From Enoplosus armatus (Eukaryota; Chordata; Actinopteri; Centrarchiformes; Enoplosidae): a stretch of DNA of 64,000 nt. Within the stretch, counting starts at the first letter, position 1, and each line of letters begins with the position of its first letter. The DNA lies in contig NC_092182.1 of assembly GCF_043641665.1 (NCBI RefSeq), positions 21,823,241-21,887,240 of the forward strand. The letters are read 5' to 3'. The notes below the pieces were generated by a model. That model ran no database searches and was not told the origin of the DNA. It was given only the letters and a program-made list of their open reading frames with translations. Positions 53,832-64,000 of this stretch are shown in pieces. The position numbers and the translations under genes were made by a program.

Positions 53832-54782
53832 GTCAGTAAATGTCAAAGCACAGAATGTCATGTTAAATAAGGGATGTTCAGCTATACTCTGTTTGTCCTT
53901 TGGTTGTGGAATTGTCACATTAGGTCAATGTCACTGTCTGTGTCTCTTGTAAGACATAAAGACTTTGGCTTGTTGCAGATTGAATACAGTTTGATGGGCC
54001 CAATGGGCGTTTGAGGACACTACAGTGCCGCGCGCATCTCAATCTGTCACATAAAACGGCGTTCAAAGATTGTTTGACTACATCCTCTTGAGCAGATTCA
54101 TCATCTTTCTTAATCTCTCGTCTTCTCGTCATATGTCAGTCAAGGTTGTAGTATTTAGCCCACCCATCAAATGGTGGTGTCAGATTTGGTGCAAACTCTT
54201 TAAAACACAGTTTAATACTGAGACATGAGACTGAAATAGTATGACCTGCAAAAACACCCAAGTTACAAAACATATGACTGAAATGTCTCATAACTAGCAA
54301 TGCAGATACTTTTGGTTTTGGTTTGTCCAGGTTTTTAAACATCTGTTTCTGAGATTTCACCACCACAAAACTTCGGAGGAGTGTAGAACTGTGTTTGTGG
54401 TGAACCTACCAGAAGCCGAGGTGCATAAATAAGTTTCCATACAAAGAAAAGAACCTGAGGAGAACCAATCCCAAGGATAATTATTTATTTATTTATACAG
54501 TTTAAAGTTTAAATTAGATCCAAACAGGCCCAAATAGATGGCTCCAACTCTTTTCTCATTTTTGCTCATATTTTAGACATATTGACACAGAGACCTGCAA
54601 CAGTAGAACGGGACCCTCTCTGACCCAAGTAGCTTTGAATATAATTAGGACCCGGTCAGGTCTTGGTCACTTGGAACCAAGCGGTCCCATAAAGACCTCT
54701 AGGTCACAGCTTTGAAAACTTGCAAAAATTCAACAGCAACATCAACAGAAACAGTGCCCAGTTTATTCTGGATCAGATTGGC

Positions 54783-55109
54783 CGATTGATCGATTAGTCA
54801 ATTGACAGTAAATGAATCGGCCACAGTTTTGATAATCAGTCAATCACTTTTCATTTTTCAAGCAAAAACGCATTTGATGGCTCCACTTTCTTAAATGCCT
54901 TTTCTTGTCTTACATCATGGTGAACTCTAACCTCTTTGGGGGTTTGGACTGTTAGTTGGACAAAATAAAGTAAACACCATCTTGGACTCTTGGAAGTTGT
55001 GATGGAAATGTTTTTATTTCTCTATAATAGGCTAAATTATTGATTGATTCATCGAGAAAAGAATCAGCATATTGGACAACAATGAAAAGAATCGTTAGTT
55101 GCAGCTCTT
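54783..55109. repeat. ATTAATCG-family interspersed repeat, copy 4
   Basis: It starts cgattgatcgattagtcaat, has cagttttgataatcagtcaa and catttttcaagcaaaaacgc in the middle, then ggtttggactgttagttgga, and ends aatcgttagttgcagctc. It is the most complete copy in the window. Confidence 0.7.
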
Positions 55110-56434
55110 CTGTGGATAATCCACCGACCTCCCTGTCAACTGTTCTCATATCTCTAATCCTGAGCAAAACTACCTGCATGCCTAAATACCACAAAGGTGT
55201 GACTATTTGTTTTTGGGTGATTTGGGTGAACAAACCATATAATGCTGATCTGCTACTAAGCCGCATTTAGTGACTAAACATGGCAGACATGCTGTCTCCA
55301 AAGTGACAGTATTAACACACATATTCAAATGTTCTGGCTACACTGTTGATAAATCTTCCACTGGAGACGCCATTACTGTTACCTTCTAATATACTGTACC
55401 ACAGGTCACCTTGAGAAAGTCTCATCCAGAGAGCAGGACACTGTGTCTGTGATCAATCAAGACAACTCCTCAGCTCTCTAAGGAACAAATCTGTCCTTAA
55501 TGGTCACAAGGAGAACATCCCTGCAACAAAAATAGGTTACATACTGTGCACCGTACCTGGGTTTTTATTGTAAGAGAACATTTAGGCAAGTTCAAGCTGA
55601 AAATGTTTTTTTTTTTTACAGAATGAAACATTGTTTTGACAGTCACGGCTCAAACACTGCTTGCTCAGCTGTACAAAGAATTCACAGAAATCCAAAGTCT
55701 GTTTACCCAACCGCTCTGTCATATTGAAATCAAACACAAAACGATGCCCAGACATCCAGGAGTTCTTTTTATGGAAAGAAACCAGTCACAAATGGCTGCT
55801 CAGCTACAGCCCACAGCTGTGGCAGCGAAGTCTCAGACCAGCCATAGATGGGCAGAGTTATGGTCGAATGAAAAAAAGAGGTTAATGGAAAATGTGAGCT
55901 CTAAGTCTCTGAACTCTTGACTGCAGCTTTCCCCCATTTTTGCTCAGACTGTCCTTATCACCCCCCCCCCTCACACACACACACACACCCCTCTCCCCCG
56001 CAGTCCCTCTATATCCCATCAAACTCGTATCGTCGAGTGGGCCCTCACCCTGCTGTGAACCTGATGACCTCAGTTCTCCTTCAGGCTCTGCCCTCTGGCT
56101 GGTTCTCCAAGTGTTTACATGGCTACAACACATACAACATCTTCAAGCACATGTGCATTTTCTCTGTGTTTGTGCCTTTTTAAATATGAAGAGCAAGTGT
56201 GTGTTTTTGATCAGAGAGGCAAAAGAAGAAAGTGTTTTAGATGTTGCAAATAACCAACATGCTGATGCTGCTGAGAGGCCTCTGTGGTTGGATTTTTAGC
56301 AATTATGTATTGAATCTAAAATGAAGGTGGAAAGATCTTTGGGAAATACATCCCCAGAAAGGCTTTTTTTGTGGTGTGCGTAACATCTTTTGGCGTCATC
56401 CTCTGTTGTGAGGAGGTTAGCTCCACATAAAAAG

Positions 56435-56468
56435 AAAGGGATGAAACGCACTCGTGTTTCATCCCTTT
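56435..56468. other. Perfect 13-bp inverted repeat (hairpin)
   Basis: aaagggatgaaac at 56435-56447 is exactly complementary to gtttcatcccttt at 56456-56468 with an 8-nt loop gcactcgt. No downstream T-run or gene end gives it an obvious role. It lies within an intron. Confidence 0.85.
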
Positions 56469-56910
56469 ATAACCATCTTCTGAGGGGTGGCATGAAGTGC
56501 TAAGTGAATTAGGAGGGTCTTTGTTGTATGTTTCATATTCATTGTAGAGCAGTTTTTCATTAAAGGGAGTGTCTACAAATGCAATAGAGTGTATGTGAAG
56601 AGCAGCAGTTAAGTATTATCATACAGAAACCGCCTTGGGTCTCAGATGGCCCTTTCTAATGTGAATCCCTGCCTCTATCATTGCAACCCACAGGGAATGT
56701 ACATAAGCATAAGCATTAACACTGTGTGCACATGCAAATGCAAAACAGCCCTTTGGCGAACACACACACCATCACTCACATGCAAATTCTATGAGCGACG
56801 TCAGTCTCCCTCCATTCCCAGGAAAACAGGAGGGCAGAGGTGTTCCTACAGGCAACCGTTCCTCTCTGTCTGCTCTCTTTTCTCCCTGTTTTTCCTCTTT
56901 AACCTGTCCT

Positions 56911-56940
56911 TCCCCTCTCTCTCTCTCTCTCTCTCTCTCC
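56911..56940 (+). repeat. (CT)n microsatellite serving as polypyrimidine tract
   Basis: A continuous pyrimidine run (tcccctctct, then CT units to cc) ends directly at the AG acceptor of exon D at 56941-56942. It is both a microsatellite and the splice polypyrimidine tract. Confidence 0.95.
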
Positions 56941-56942
56941 AG

Positions 56943-57111
56943 AGCACAAAGAAGGCGCCGACTGGAGGAAAGCGGTGCCCAGCTACACCCAGTCCAGCAG
57001 CACCATGGACTTCCGCACCTGGAGCTCTCTTCCCCGCGATGACAGCCTGGAGCCGCTGCCTCTTAACTGGGAGATGGCTTACACTGAGACTGGCATGGTC
57101 TACTTCATAGA
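56943..57111 (+). CDS. magi3: magi3 exon D: linker and first half of WW1
   Basis: This 169-nt exon enters in phase 1 and leaves in phase 2. The acceptor ends in a (CT)n microsatellite followed by ccag, and the donor is ATA GA|gtaagt. The peptide begins [20 protein letters not shown], continues [14 protein letters not shown], and then gives [20 protein letters not shown] plus ID, the first two strands of a WW domain (LPxxW, then YF). The second conserved Trp is supplied by exon E. WW domains of MAGI proteins bind proline-rich PPxY partners (known of the family). I chose AG at 56941-56942 as the acceptor because it leaves the two bases needed to complete the Glu codon; using the next AG would break the frame. 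Confidence 0.96.
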
Positions 57112-59524
57112 GTAAGTAGAAGACGCAACCAAGGGGTCATGTGACCATTTAGTCACATGACTACCGACTAATCAACCGACTAATCGATGAGCATCAACTG
57201 AAATTTTATTTTGAGTAAGCAATGATTTCATTTTAAAGGATTTATCAAATAAAAATGCAGACATGTGTAGGTCCCATCCTCTTCCAGTATGAGGTTTTAC
57301 AGCTTTTCTCTTTATTATTTTAAACTGAGTCCATCTGGGTTTTTTAATTGTTCAATATAAGCAAGTGGAGGAGGACACCTTTCTACTCTGGGAACTTGTA
57401 ATGGGCATTTGTACTCATGACATTTTAGAGGCTAAACAATTAATAAAAAAATTATCCGACACATTTAGCTCTCTCATGCTGTCCTTCCCTAAATGCCAGA
57501 CAGAATGTCTCACAGTGGGAATTATAGATAATATCTAGTCTGTGGAGTTTCAACTGTAGGTAGCCCGATAAAACAAGGACAAGGGGACAGTAAAAGATGA
57601 GACTTACACTCACAGTTGCCAACTAATGAAGTCTAATACAACAGTCTTGCAATAGATCCCACCTTCATGAAGGTTATAATGTTCAGGTTTTTTGTTTAAA
57701 CTGTTTTACAGAGGTGTTGATTCAACTACATTTGTTATCTCTATTATACAGAGAGGTGTTTCTGTTATTCAGCCTACCATCATTGATGTGAATGTGGTGG
57801 ACAAAATAATAAGAACACCTGTCAGTATAATGCAATACATTCAGCACAAACCGCAGCCGCCAAAATTATAAATACAGTTGAATCGACACCTCTCTAAAAC
57901 AGTGTCAAGAAAAAAAAGAGCATTTTAACCTTATAACCTGTACCTAATAAACTTGCAACTGAGTGTAAGTCTGTCAATATTTTATATTCCTCTTGCTGCA
58001 AACAAATGCCATTAAAAGACCTCAACAATGAATTTTTTCTACTAACAAGAGTTGCCTGTGTGGCCAAAGCCTGTTGCCAGAAACTATTAAAACTGAGTGA
58101 AAAGGTCCTTCGTTATTATAAACATGTCAGTCCTAAATACACTGGCCTGCTGCCATAAATACATGTTAGCGCAACAAATATGTATTAATCTGCAGCTGAA
58201 AATAGTCCCTAAAAAATGTAAATTACTCCTGTATGAGTAAAGCTATTTTTGGAAATTAGTTAGTCTTTCCTTGTATAAATTAAATTATATTTTTGTGAGC
58301 TGTTGTCAAAGATTTAGGTTGTCAGTAGGAACCAATGGGCTTGAGGCCTTTTCATGGGATTTGATGACAAAAAGCAAAATGTAGAATAACAGAAGGCGTA
58401 ACAGTAAGCTGAGGCTACAGGTAAATATGATATTAGCTCGATAAGGTGTAGTACGCTGGATGATGACGGCTGAAATTTATAGCAGCTGACAACTTGAGTG
58501 TTGTAACTTGTTACTGTCATCTTACAACTGTAGTGGGGTGTGCCGCAAGATATGATGTTAGAAATGAAAGTGTTGTTTGTCTATCTGATGTCATACAGCA
58601 TTGTATTTACTGTTATCTTCTTTATAAATAGTGAAACACAGATAAATGTTTCAGTTCAGTCTGTATCTAATCAGCCCAACAGTAAGGTTAGGTTTGATCC
58701 TGGTTGTGTAATGAGGGGTTTGTGATCTACAAGTCACATCATTTCTCATCACTGAATGATTAAAAAAACAAGAGCTCAACGACAACACGTTCAAATACAA
58801 GGCAAAGAAAGAGTGAATTGGATGAAATATACACATACTCATCCTTCCATGATAACAAACTTGACTGACAAGAGTTCAAATGATTCTAGGCCCCACACTT
58901 ATTATGTAAATAAGGCTCAGAGCTTCAGGAAGGTGTAAATACTCTGAATTTATTCTGAGTGACTCCCACAGTTGTTTCAATTGTTTTCTTTTCGTAATAT
59001 AAAGATGTTAAGCTCCTTTGCTAAACCAATCAATACTTTGATTTTAAAACAGTCGATTACACAAAGCGCTTTCTGAGGCCTGTGTGTGTGTGTGTGTACA
59101 CATGTGTGTGTGTGCGGGCAAGCCCGTGTGTTTTATTCCTATTTGGCTCTAAGCTACTTGTCTCTGAAGATATCAGAAGACCATTGTGATTTTCCTCCTG
59201 ATTACACACCCCAGTTGTTTAACACATTTGAAGATAAACGAGTTTGTCGTGCTTCACATTCAGAGGGTTTTTCTCTCCCCTCTGAAAAGGCCACCTAACC
59301 ATGAACACGGTAATGTGACAGCTGAATGTAAACCAATGGATCAGATGTTTGTTGGTGAATCCAGTAACCCTTGTGCACGAGAGCATATTACACAGGAGAG
59401 TAAGGTTGTCGTTTTTTCTGTCGTGGCATGTCCTTTTGTTGGCTACTTGTGCATCAGCGGCGGTTTCTCTGCTGGCACAGGTCTTTGTTGTTGATATTTA
59501 CTGGCTGCTCTTTGTGCTCCGCAG
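57112..59524 (+). other. magi3: Intron splitting WW1 (2413 bp)
   Basis: A phase-2 intron with gtaagt donor and tgctccgcag acceptor. It includes a diverged repeat-like stretch at 57130-57240 (accgactaatcaaccgacta), the inverted-repeat element at 57701-57970 and a GT run at 59082-59111. No gene is seen. Confidence 0.9.
57701..57970. mobile_element. Interspersed repeat with 27-bp inverted arms
   Basis: 57701-57727 (ctgttttacagaggtgttga and seven more bases) pairs with the reverse complement of 57876-57902 at 25 of 27 positions. Between and after the arms come gtggacaaaataataagaac, caccgcagccgcc-like and acctaataaacttgcaactg phrases that are familiar from a common fish repeat. No ORF. The class is unknown. 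Confidence 0.6.
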
Positions 59525-59604
59525 TCACAATACCAAGACGACCACGTGGTTGGACCCCCGCTTAGCAAAGAAGGCGAAGCCCCCTGAGAAGTGTGAGGAT
59601 GGAG
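59525..59604 (+). CDS. magi3: magi3 exon E: second half of WW1
   Basis: This 80-nt exon enters in phase 2 and leaves in phase 1, with acceptor tgctccgcag and donor ggag|gtatgt. Its first base completes the Asp codon GA|T. It then reads [20 protein letters not shown] and ends [18 protein letters not shown] supplies strand 3, the second conserved Trp and the closing Pro of WW1, so the joined domain has both signature tryptophans and looks functional. [12 protein letters not shown] is the short basic spacer leading to WW2, as in vertebrate MAGI3. The intron before it is 2413 bp and the one after it 873 bp. Confidence 0.96.
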
Positions 59605-60071
59605 GTATGTAGACAGCGCTTCTCAGCTGGTCTACTCAAGCGTACAGTCATTCCATTAACCACTGCACATGTATTTACATAAGGGCATACCTCTATTGTA
59701 TATGCCCCACACTACATGATCCATCACTTCACGTGTCTTTGCACATTTAATCAAATAACCAACCAGGGTAAAATATGACTGTGTATCTTATCTTTGACAT
59801 GTCACCTAAGAGTAACCCTAAGCATCACAGTCACGTGGCCTAATTTTTGGAAATCTCGCGCTGGGGTCTCCTTTAAGGAATTCCAGACGAGCCTTTGTAT
59901 CCCCAGGATGCTAATGTGGACTTAAGTGTAGGCAGAGACAGAGAGTGGCCATGGCTGAAAGGGTCGGACCCTTCCAGCCGGGTTTTAATGGATTTTTACA
60001 GGCGGACAGAAAGCTAGTTGGTGTGTTGCTTCTGAAAAGCAACTCCAAAGCTCTCTCTTGCGTAAAGACCT

Positions 60072-60143
<72 letters not shown>

Positions 60144-60477
60144 CCCTCCCTCTCCCTGATATGTTCATCAGAGCATGACATACATCAGCCATTCCAACCG
60201 GCCGGCTTGTTGAGACCACAGAAACGTTCACTAAATTATTGTAGGCTATTTTCATGGCTACTTTCTTATGCTAAACGTCCCAGTCAAGAGGGAAAATATA
60301 CACTGGTAACTACTGCTGTACCTCATGACCATGTTGAATGGTTTACAACTCCCAGATGATTGTCTATTGAACACTGTGCCTGCTCTTCCTCTTCTTTCTT
60401 CCGTTCTGTTATCTTTTATATGTGCTCCCTATTTGCATCTTCCCACAACACAATGGCACGCTGTTTTCTTTTCGCAG
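59605..60477 (+). other. magi3: Intron between WW1 and WW2 exons (873 bp)
   Basis: A phase-1 intron with gtatgt donor. Its only notable content is a 63-bp CT microsatellite at 60076-60138. Confidence 0.9.
60076..60138. repeat. (CT)n microsatellite
   Basis: An uninterrupted CT run of about 63 bp, more than 300 bp upstream of the exon F acceptor. The Arg/Glu and Leu/Ser frames across it are artefacts. Confidence 0.95.
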
Positions 60478-60535
60478 AGTTACCTTACGGCTGGGAGGAA
60501 ATTGACGATCCACAGTACGGCACATACTATGTTGA
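60478..60535 (+). CDS. magi3: magi3 exon F: first half of WW2
   Basis: This is the smallest exon in the window (58 nt), phase 1 in and phase 2 out. The acceptor is ttttcttttcgcag and the donor is GTT GA|gtaagt, the same donor hexamer as exon D. It encodes [19 protein letters not shown] plus the split Asp. LPYGWE holds the first conserved Trp of WW2, and TYYVD is the tyrosine-rich second strand. The sequence is nearly invariant among MAGI3 proteins. It needs exon G to make a domain. Skipping F alone would shift the frame, while skipping F and G together (165 nt) would not. Confidence 0.96.
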
Positions 60536-61623
60536 GTAAGTTTCATCGATTTATTGATACATGTGATTTCAAAGCACTCCAGTTGCCATCATCACTAGCG
60601 GTGCAAATTGTTTTATCACACTTGTTCCTCACAGATGCAAATAACACACAAATGCATTTCACCAGAGGGATCAGAGCACAAGTGCATATTACACTGCTTA
60701 GTGTACATTAGCGGTGAGACGGCATAAATCAATACTGTCTAAAAATAAACAAATGGATCTAGCACACGGCTCATTTTGTTCATCTCGGCTGAGGAGAACA
60801 GTTGAAGATTCTGATCAGGATTTTCCCATTCTTCATCAGTGGGTGGCAAAATGAAACTCTGCGGGTAACATTGCAGTGAACATAACGCTGATCGTGCTCT
60901 CACGGTCTTCTGCCAGTGCTTGTGTAAGAAGCATGTGTACAGAATGTGAGTCTGTGTATATGCCTCTGCATATTGTTTGTATATTTGTCTGTGTGCAAAA
61001 TGTGTTTGTGCTCACCACCCCAGCAGGAAATCAGTGGAACACAGCCATTGTAACAGCAGTAGAGAGAAGTGGGGAGATTTTCAACTAGAATGCATGGAGG
61101 GAGGAGGGTGGGGGCTGGAAGGAGAGGAAGCAATCTGTTGTGATGAAAAGAAAATGGGAAGGCTTGCGTTGTTTTATTGCTCAGACTGCAGAAGGATCCC
61201 TCCTAGGTAGAAGTGACATGAGAGAGAAACTCACACACTGTTTGGACAAGGAGAGTCAATGGCATATAGATGGAGCTTGTAGCTGCCAGTGTTTTAGCTT
61301 GAAATGGGCTCACTATGAAACAATGGCTGTACTTCTTATGCCAGAGGGACAACAGGCTGTTTACCTTGTTGTAGAGGAACAGGATGTTGCTGGCAGTCAG
61401 GGGGGTTCATTTCCTACAATATTAAATTGCTAAAAGCCATAGTAGTTTCCCCACATAAAGAGGAGCCCAGGCAGCCTTTACTGTATGTGTGCTGTGTTTA
61501 TGAATGTATTTATAAAGGTGCCACTATAGCATCCCCCTATTAGAAAATCATGGTTCCTTTATAGGGAAGGTGCATACATAATTAATTGCAGAAAAATGGT
61601 GCAGTGAGCTCAATAAGTCGGAG

Positions 61624-61663
<40 letters not shown>

Positions 61664-61702
61664 AAGTGTCTTCTCTTAAATCTGAGCCTGTTTATGTTGC
61701 AG
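60536..61702 (+). other. magi3: Intron splitting WW2 (1167 bp)
   Basis: A phase-2 intron with gtaagt donor, matching the WW1-splitting intron in position and donor. It contains a GT microsatellite at 61627-61662. Nothing else is recognised. Confidence 0.9.
61627..61662 (+). repeat. (GT)18 microsatellite near acceptor
   Basis: A pure GT run of about 36 bp ending 40 nt before exon G. Only a short T-rich stretch (gtttatgttgcag) serves as the acceptor tract after it. Confidence 0.95.
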
Positions 61703-61809
61703 CCACATCAACCAGAAAACCCAGTTTGAGAACCCGGTCCTGGAGGCAAAGAAGAAGCTGAGCCAGGAGACGGCTGCGATCCAACAAGCCACAGCAGCAC
61801 CTTCCCAAG
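61703..61809 (+). CDS. magi3: magi3 exon G: second half of WW2 and linker to PDZ1
   Basis: This 107-nt exon enters in phase 2 and leaves in phase 1, with acceptor tttatgttgcag and donor caag|gtaaca. It completes the Asp codon GA|C and reads HINQKTQFENPVLEAKKKL, followed by a polar, Gln/Ala-rich tail ending TAAPSQ. HINQKTQFENPV is the closing strand of WW2. The position of the usual second Trp holds Phe, which I also recall in mammalian MAGI3. The basic helix-like stretch LEAKKKL and the Gln-rich spacer lead towards PDZ1, whose exon is not in this window. A (GT)n repeat ends about 40 nt before the acceptor. Confidence 0.96.
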
Positions 61810-64000
61810 GTAACAACAGCACTGCGGGACATGTCCCCCTCTTCAACTTCCACTCTATTTGGATTGTTAGGAGAAGAAGAAAAAACTTCCAACTGCCACA
61901 TTACTGCTCTAACACATGAGACCGAGACCTTTAAAAACATGATATATTGCATCCTGTCTTGCAGGTTTCCATGTCTCCCTCGGGTTCATAAGACATGCAA
62001 ATACACGTACAACTACAATTACTTCCACCAGCTTTCTGCCTTACTCTGTCATTGTCTGGTAAAAACAACACCACAAGAAAATCCAGTAAGACTGAAGTCA
62101 TCTAAAATGAAAACTGATGAATGTCTTTGTTACTGCTCTTTGTAAGCTCATTCTCTCCTAGCACTTCTTTTACTTCACTGTTATGTGTGATATTCAAGAA
62201 CAACAGGAGCAGTTTTGGCTTTATTGGAGTTGTGTAACATTTTCGCTGAGCTTATTCTATATCTGTACTCACTGTAAATCACTCTGGACGTGAGCGTCAG
62301 CTAATTGTCTAAAATATAATTGTAGTTTAATTAGTTTGGCTTATGCTCTGTACGGAGGCCAACCCTTTCACCTCAGTCAGTGTGATGTGATAAATATGTT
62401 TTCTGGGAATAGAAAGCAGTGGGGACGTCATCGTTTCACGCAAGGTCAGCTGAATGTGTCAACCTTCAAGTAGCCTCTATATATAATAGATTGTCAAAAT
62501 TAGCCTTTTTTTCTTCCCTTGTTCGTCTTCTTGTCAGTCTTTTTGTTTTGGTCAGTAATGGTCCGTTCTTTAGGTTTGACAAGCCATTTTTCTCCTGCAA
62601 TAAACATTATGAATTAAGTATATTTTCATTACAGTGGATGTATAATAGATTACAGTGCTGCAGCAGTGGAGATAGACAGGCTCGTAGCGCTGGCAGGGTT
62701 TCAGGGAGCGAGAGAGGGAATGCAGGGGAGGAGGTCGGCTTTTAGCGGCGCATGTGGCAACAGCTGGTGGAACAGCACATCAGAGAGGCCAAGCATAATC
62801 AGACATTTCTCTGCTCAGGTGTGTGGGGACTGAGGAAACCGCCATCTCGCTGCTGATTACCGATTACACAACCTAGTGAGCTGTCATACAGTTGCTATTA
62901 TGAAACCAAAGCTTCATCAGTCGACAGTTACACCTCGGGCTAGAATTCAGATTCCTTCCAACGTATGAGATTCCCAGGGAGTTTTATATCATGGAAATTA
63001 CTGCTATTAAAACATAAGTAAGACCTGTGAATAGAGACAGACGCCCGTATAATTTAATTAATATGTTGTGAAATAATTATTAGCTCTCTTCGTCATTTAA
63101 TAACAGGTTTTCTTGACGCCATTTTTGTTCTTGTTCCAAAACGCCCTTTTTCAAGACTTTTTGTTGCATCATTTTTATTCTATGGAATATTGTTTATCTA
63201 TTGAATATTGGCAATTTTGAGGTCCATATTGTATGAGGTGTTGTTGCAGCTAAACCTGCAATGGAGAGTCTACTGTGGTTTTTGTCAGCTAACCAACATA
63301 CCAGGCTTTGTGTCCAATGTGCTCAATGTCTGCTTTGCTCTGATATGTTGTCTACATTGTGTACATGGTGCTTTCCCCTGTTACTCAACTCTTGGCCTTG
63401 CTACAACGGTTGTTTTCAAATTGTGCTGTTCAAGGTGCATTCTTGGAAACTGCAGCTGCTGTTGCTCCATTGATGTAGTAAGAAAGATGTCTTCCCAATT
63501 ATGCTGAATAATGTCACTGGAGATTTACAGCGCAATTGAGTCACACATGAGAAATCAAAAACCACGGCTGTTTGATGCGGTGGATCTGATGGTTCTGTCT
63601 GCCTCTGGCTTTCAAAGTCTGCCCACAAACGTTGGCACAGAGATCTTCCTCGGACTCTCCCACACAAGTACAGGCTCGCACACGTCGCACTGACTTCCTC
63701 CCTCTGTTTCATTTTCCCTCCATTAGCTCTGTCTGTTTCTTTACACACAAACATGCCGTCAAATGGTTATTTCAGCACCTTGTGGGGGGAAGAAGAAAAA
63801 ATATTCCATGTTGAGTTTATCAAGCAATTTGAATGTGATTATGTAAATGAGCTTTGCTTGATCCATGCGACAGTTTGGACATCTGGAGTCCACACTGACT
63901 GTGATAAGTTACGCTCATTCACAGCCGCTCATGTCTGCAGTGGATGTTTACGACAGCTGAGCCATTTGATAGTATGAGAGTGCCTGCATTTAAATTCCCC
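61810..64000 (+). other. magi3: Start of the intron after exon G (incomplete)
   Basis: Phase-1 donor gtaaca. No further exon resembling the PDZ1 region is found before the window ends. The interval is unique-looking, with an AT-rich pocket at 63045-63110 (ttaattaatatgttgtgaaa). Open frames up to 112 codons show no domain. Confidence 0.85.

Larger units (their letters stand above)
53832..56942 (+). other. magi3: Intron between exons C and D (3111 bp)
   Basis: A phase-1 intron with gtcagt donor. It holds an ATTAATCG-family repeat at 54783-55109, a C homopolymer followed by CA repeats near 55961-55987, a perfect 13-bp hairpin at 56435-56468 and a CT microsatellite forming the acceptor polypyrimidine tract. 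No gene is seen. Confidence 0.85.

Overview
This window is vertebrate genomic DNA, almost certainly from a ray-finned (teleost) fish. Seven short exons on the + strand carry clean GT/AG borders and matching phases. Joined, they read as the GUK-like and two WW domains of a MAGI-family scaffold (membrane-associated guanylate kinase, WW and PDZ domain containing). Residue choices in the GUK-WW linker ([10 protein letters not shown], the VDQVLFD region, [14 protein letters not shown]) fit MAGI3 better than MAGI1 or MAGI2. I cannot tell whether it is a magi3a- or magi3b-type paralogue. The teleost assignment rests on many long CA/GT/CT microsatellites and on interspersed repeats familiar from fish genomes: a TTAA-ended foldback element, a hAT-type MITE, a tRNA-derived SINE remnant and an ATTAATCG-rich family.

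Layout: 1-40003 is the 3' part of a very long intron, expected to be intron 1. The first coding exon, with the N-terminus and PDZ0, was not found and should lie upstream. The exons are 40004-40120, 47613-47732, 53625-53831, 56943-57111, 59525-59604, 60478-60535 and 61703-61809. They total 858 nt (286 codons) in one continuous frame. 61810-64000 is the start of the next intron. The PDZ1-PDZ5 exons and the 3' end lie downstream.

Domain order across the exons: end of the PDZ0-GUK linker and start of the GUK-like region (exon A), GMP-binding-like GUK core (exon B), GUK end plus a basic/acidic linker (exon C), linker plus first half of WW1 (D), second half of WW1 (E), first half of WW2 (F), second half of WW2 plus linker (G). 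Both WW domains are cut by a phase-2 intron at the same Asp-His junction, and each WW pair is flanked by phase-1 introns.

No second protein gene, rRNA, functional tRNA, CRISPR array or autonomous transposon ORF could be supported. The rest is intron: microsatellites, non-autonomous mobile elements, and a few unique AT-rich stretches that may be regulatory. The most unusual observations are: a 42-nt exact inverted copy of an intron-1 segment inside a MITE 4.1 kb away; an acceptor that is also a consensus donor (CAG|GTAAAGT) at the end of the at least 40-kb intron; microsatellites placed in or next to splice acceptors; and a TAAT-rich candidate regulatory block at 52690-53310.
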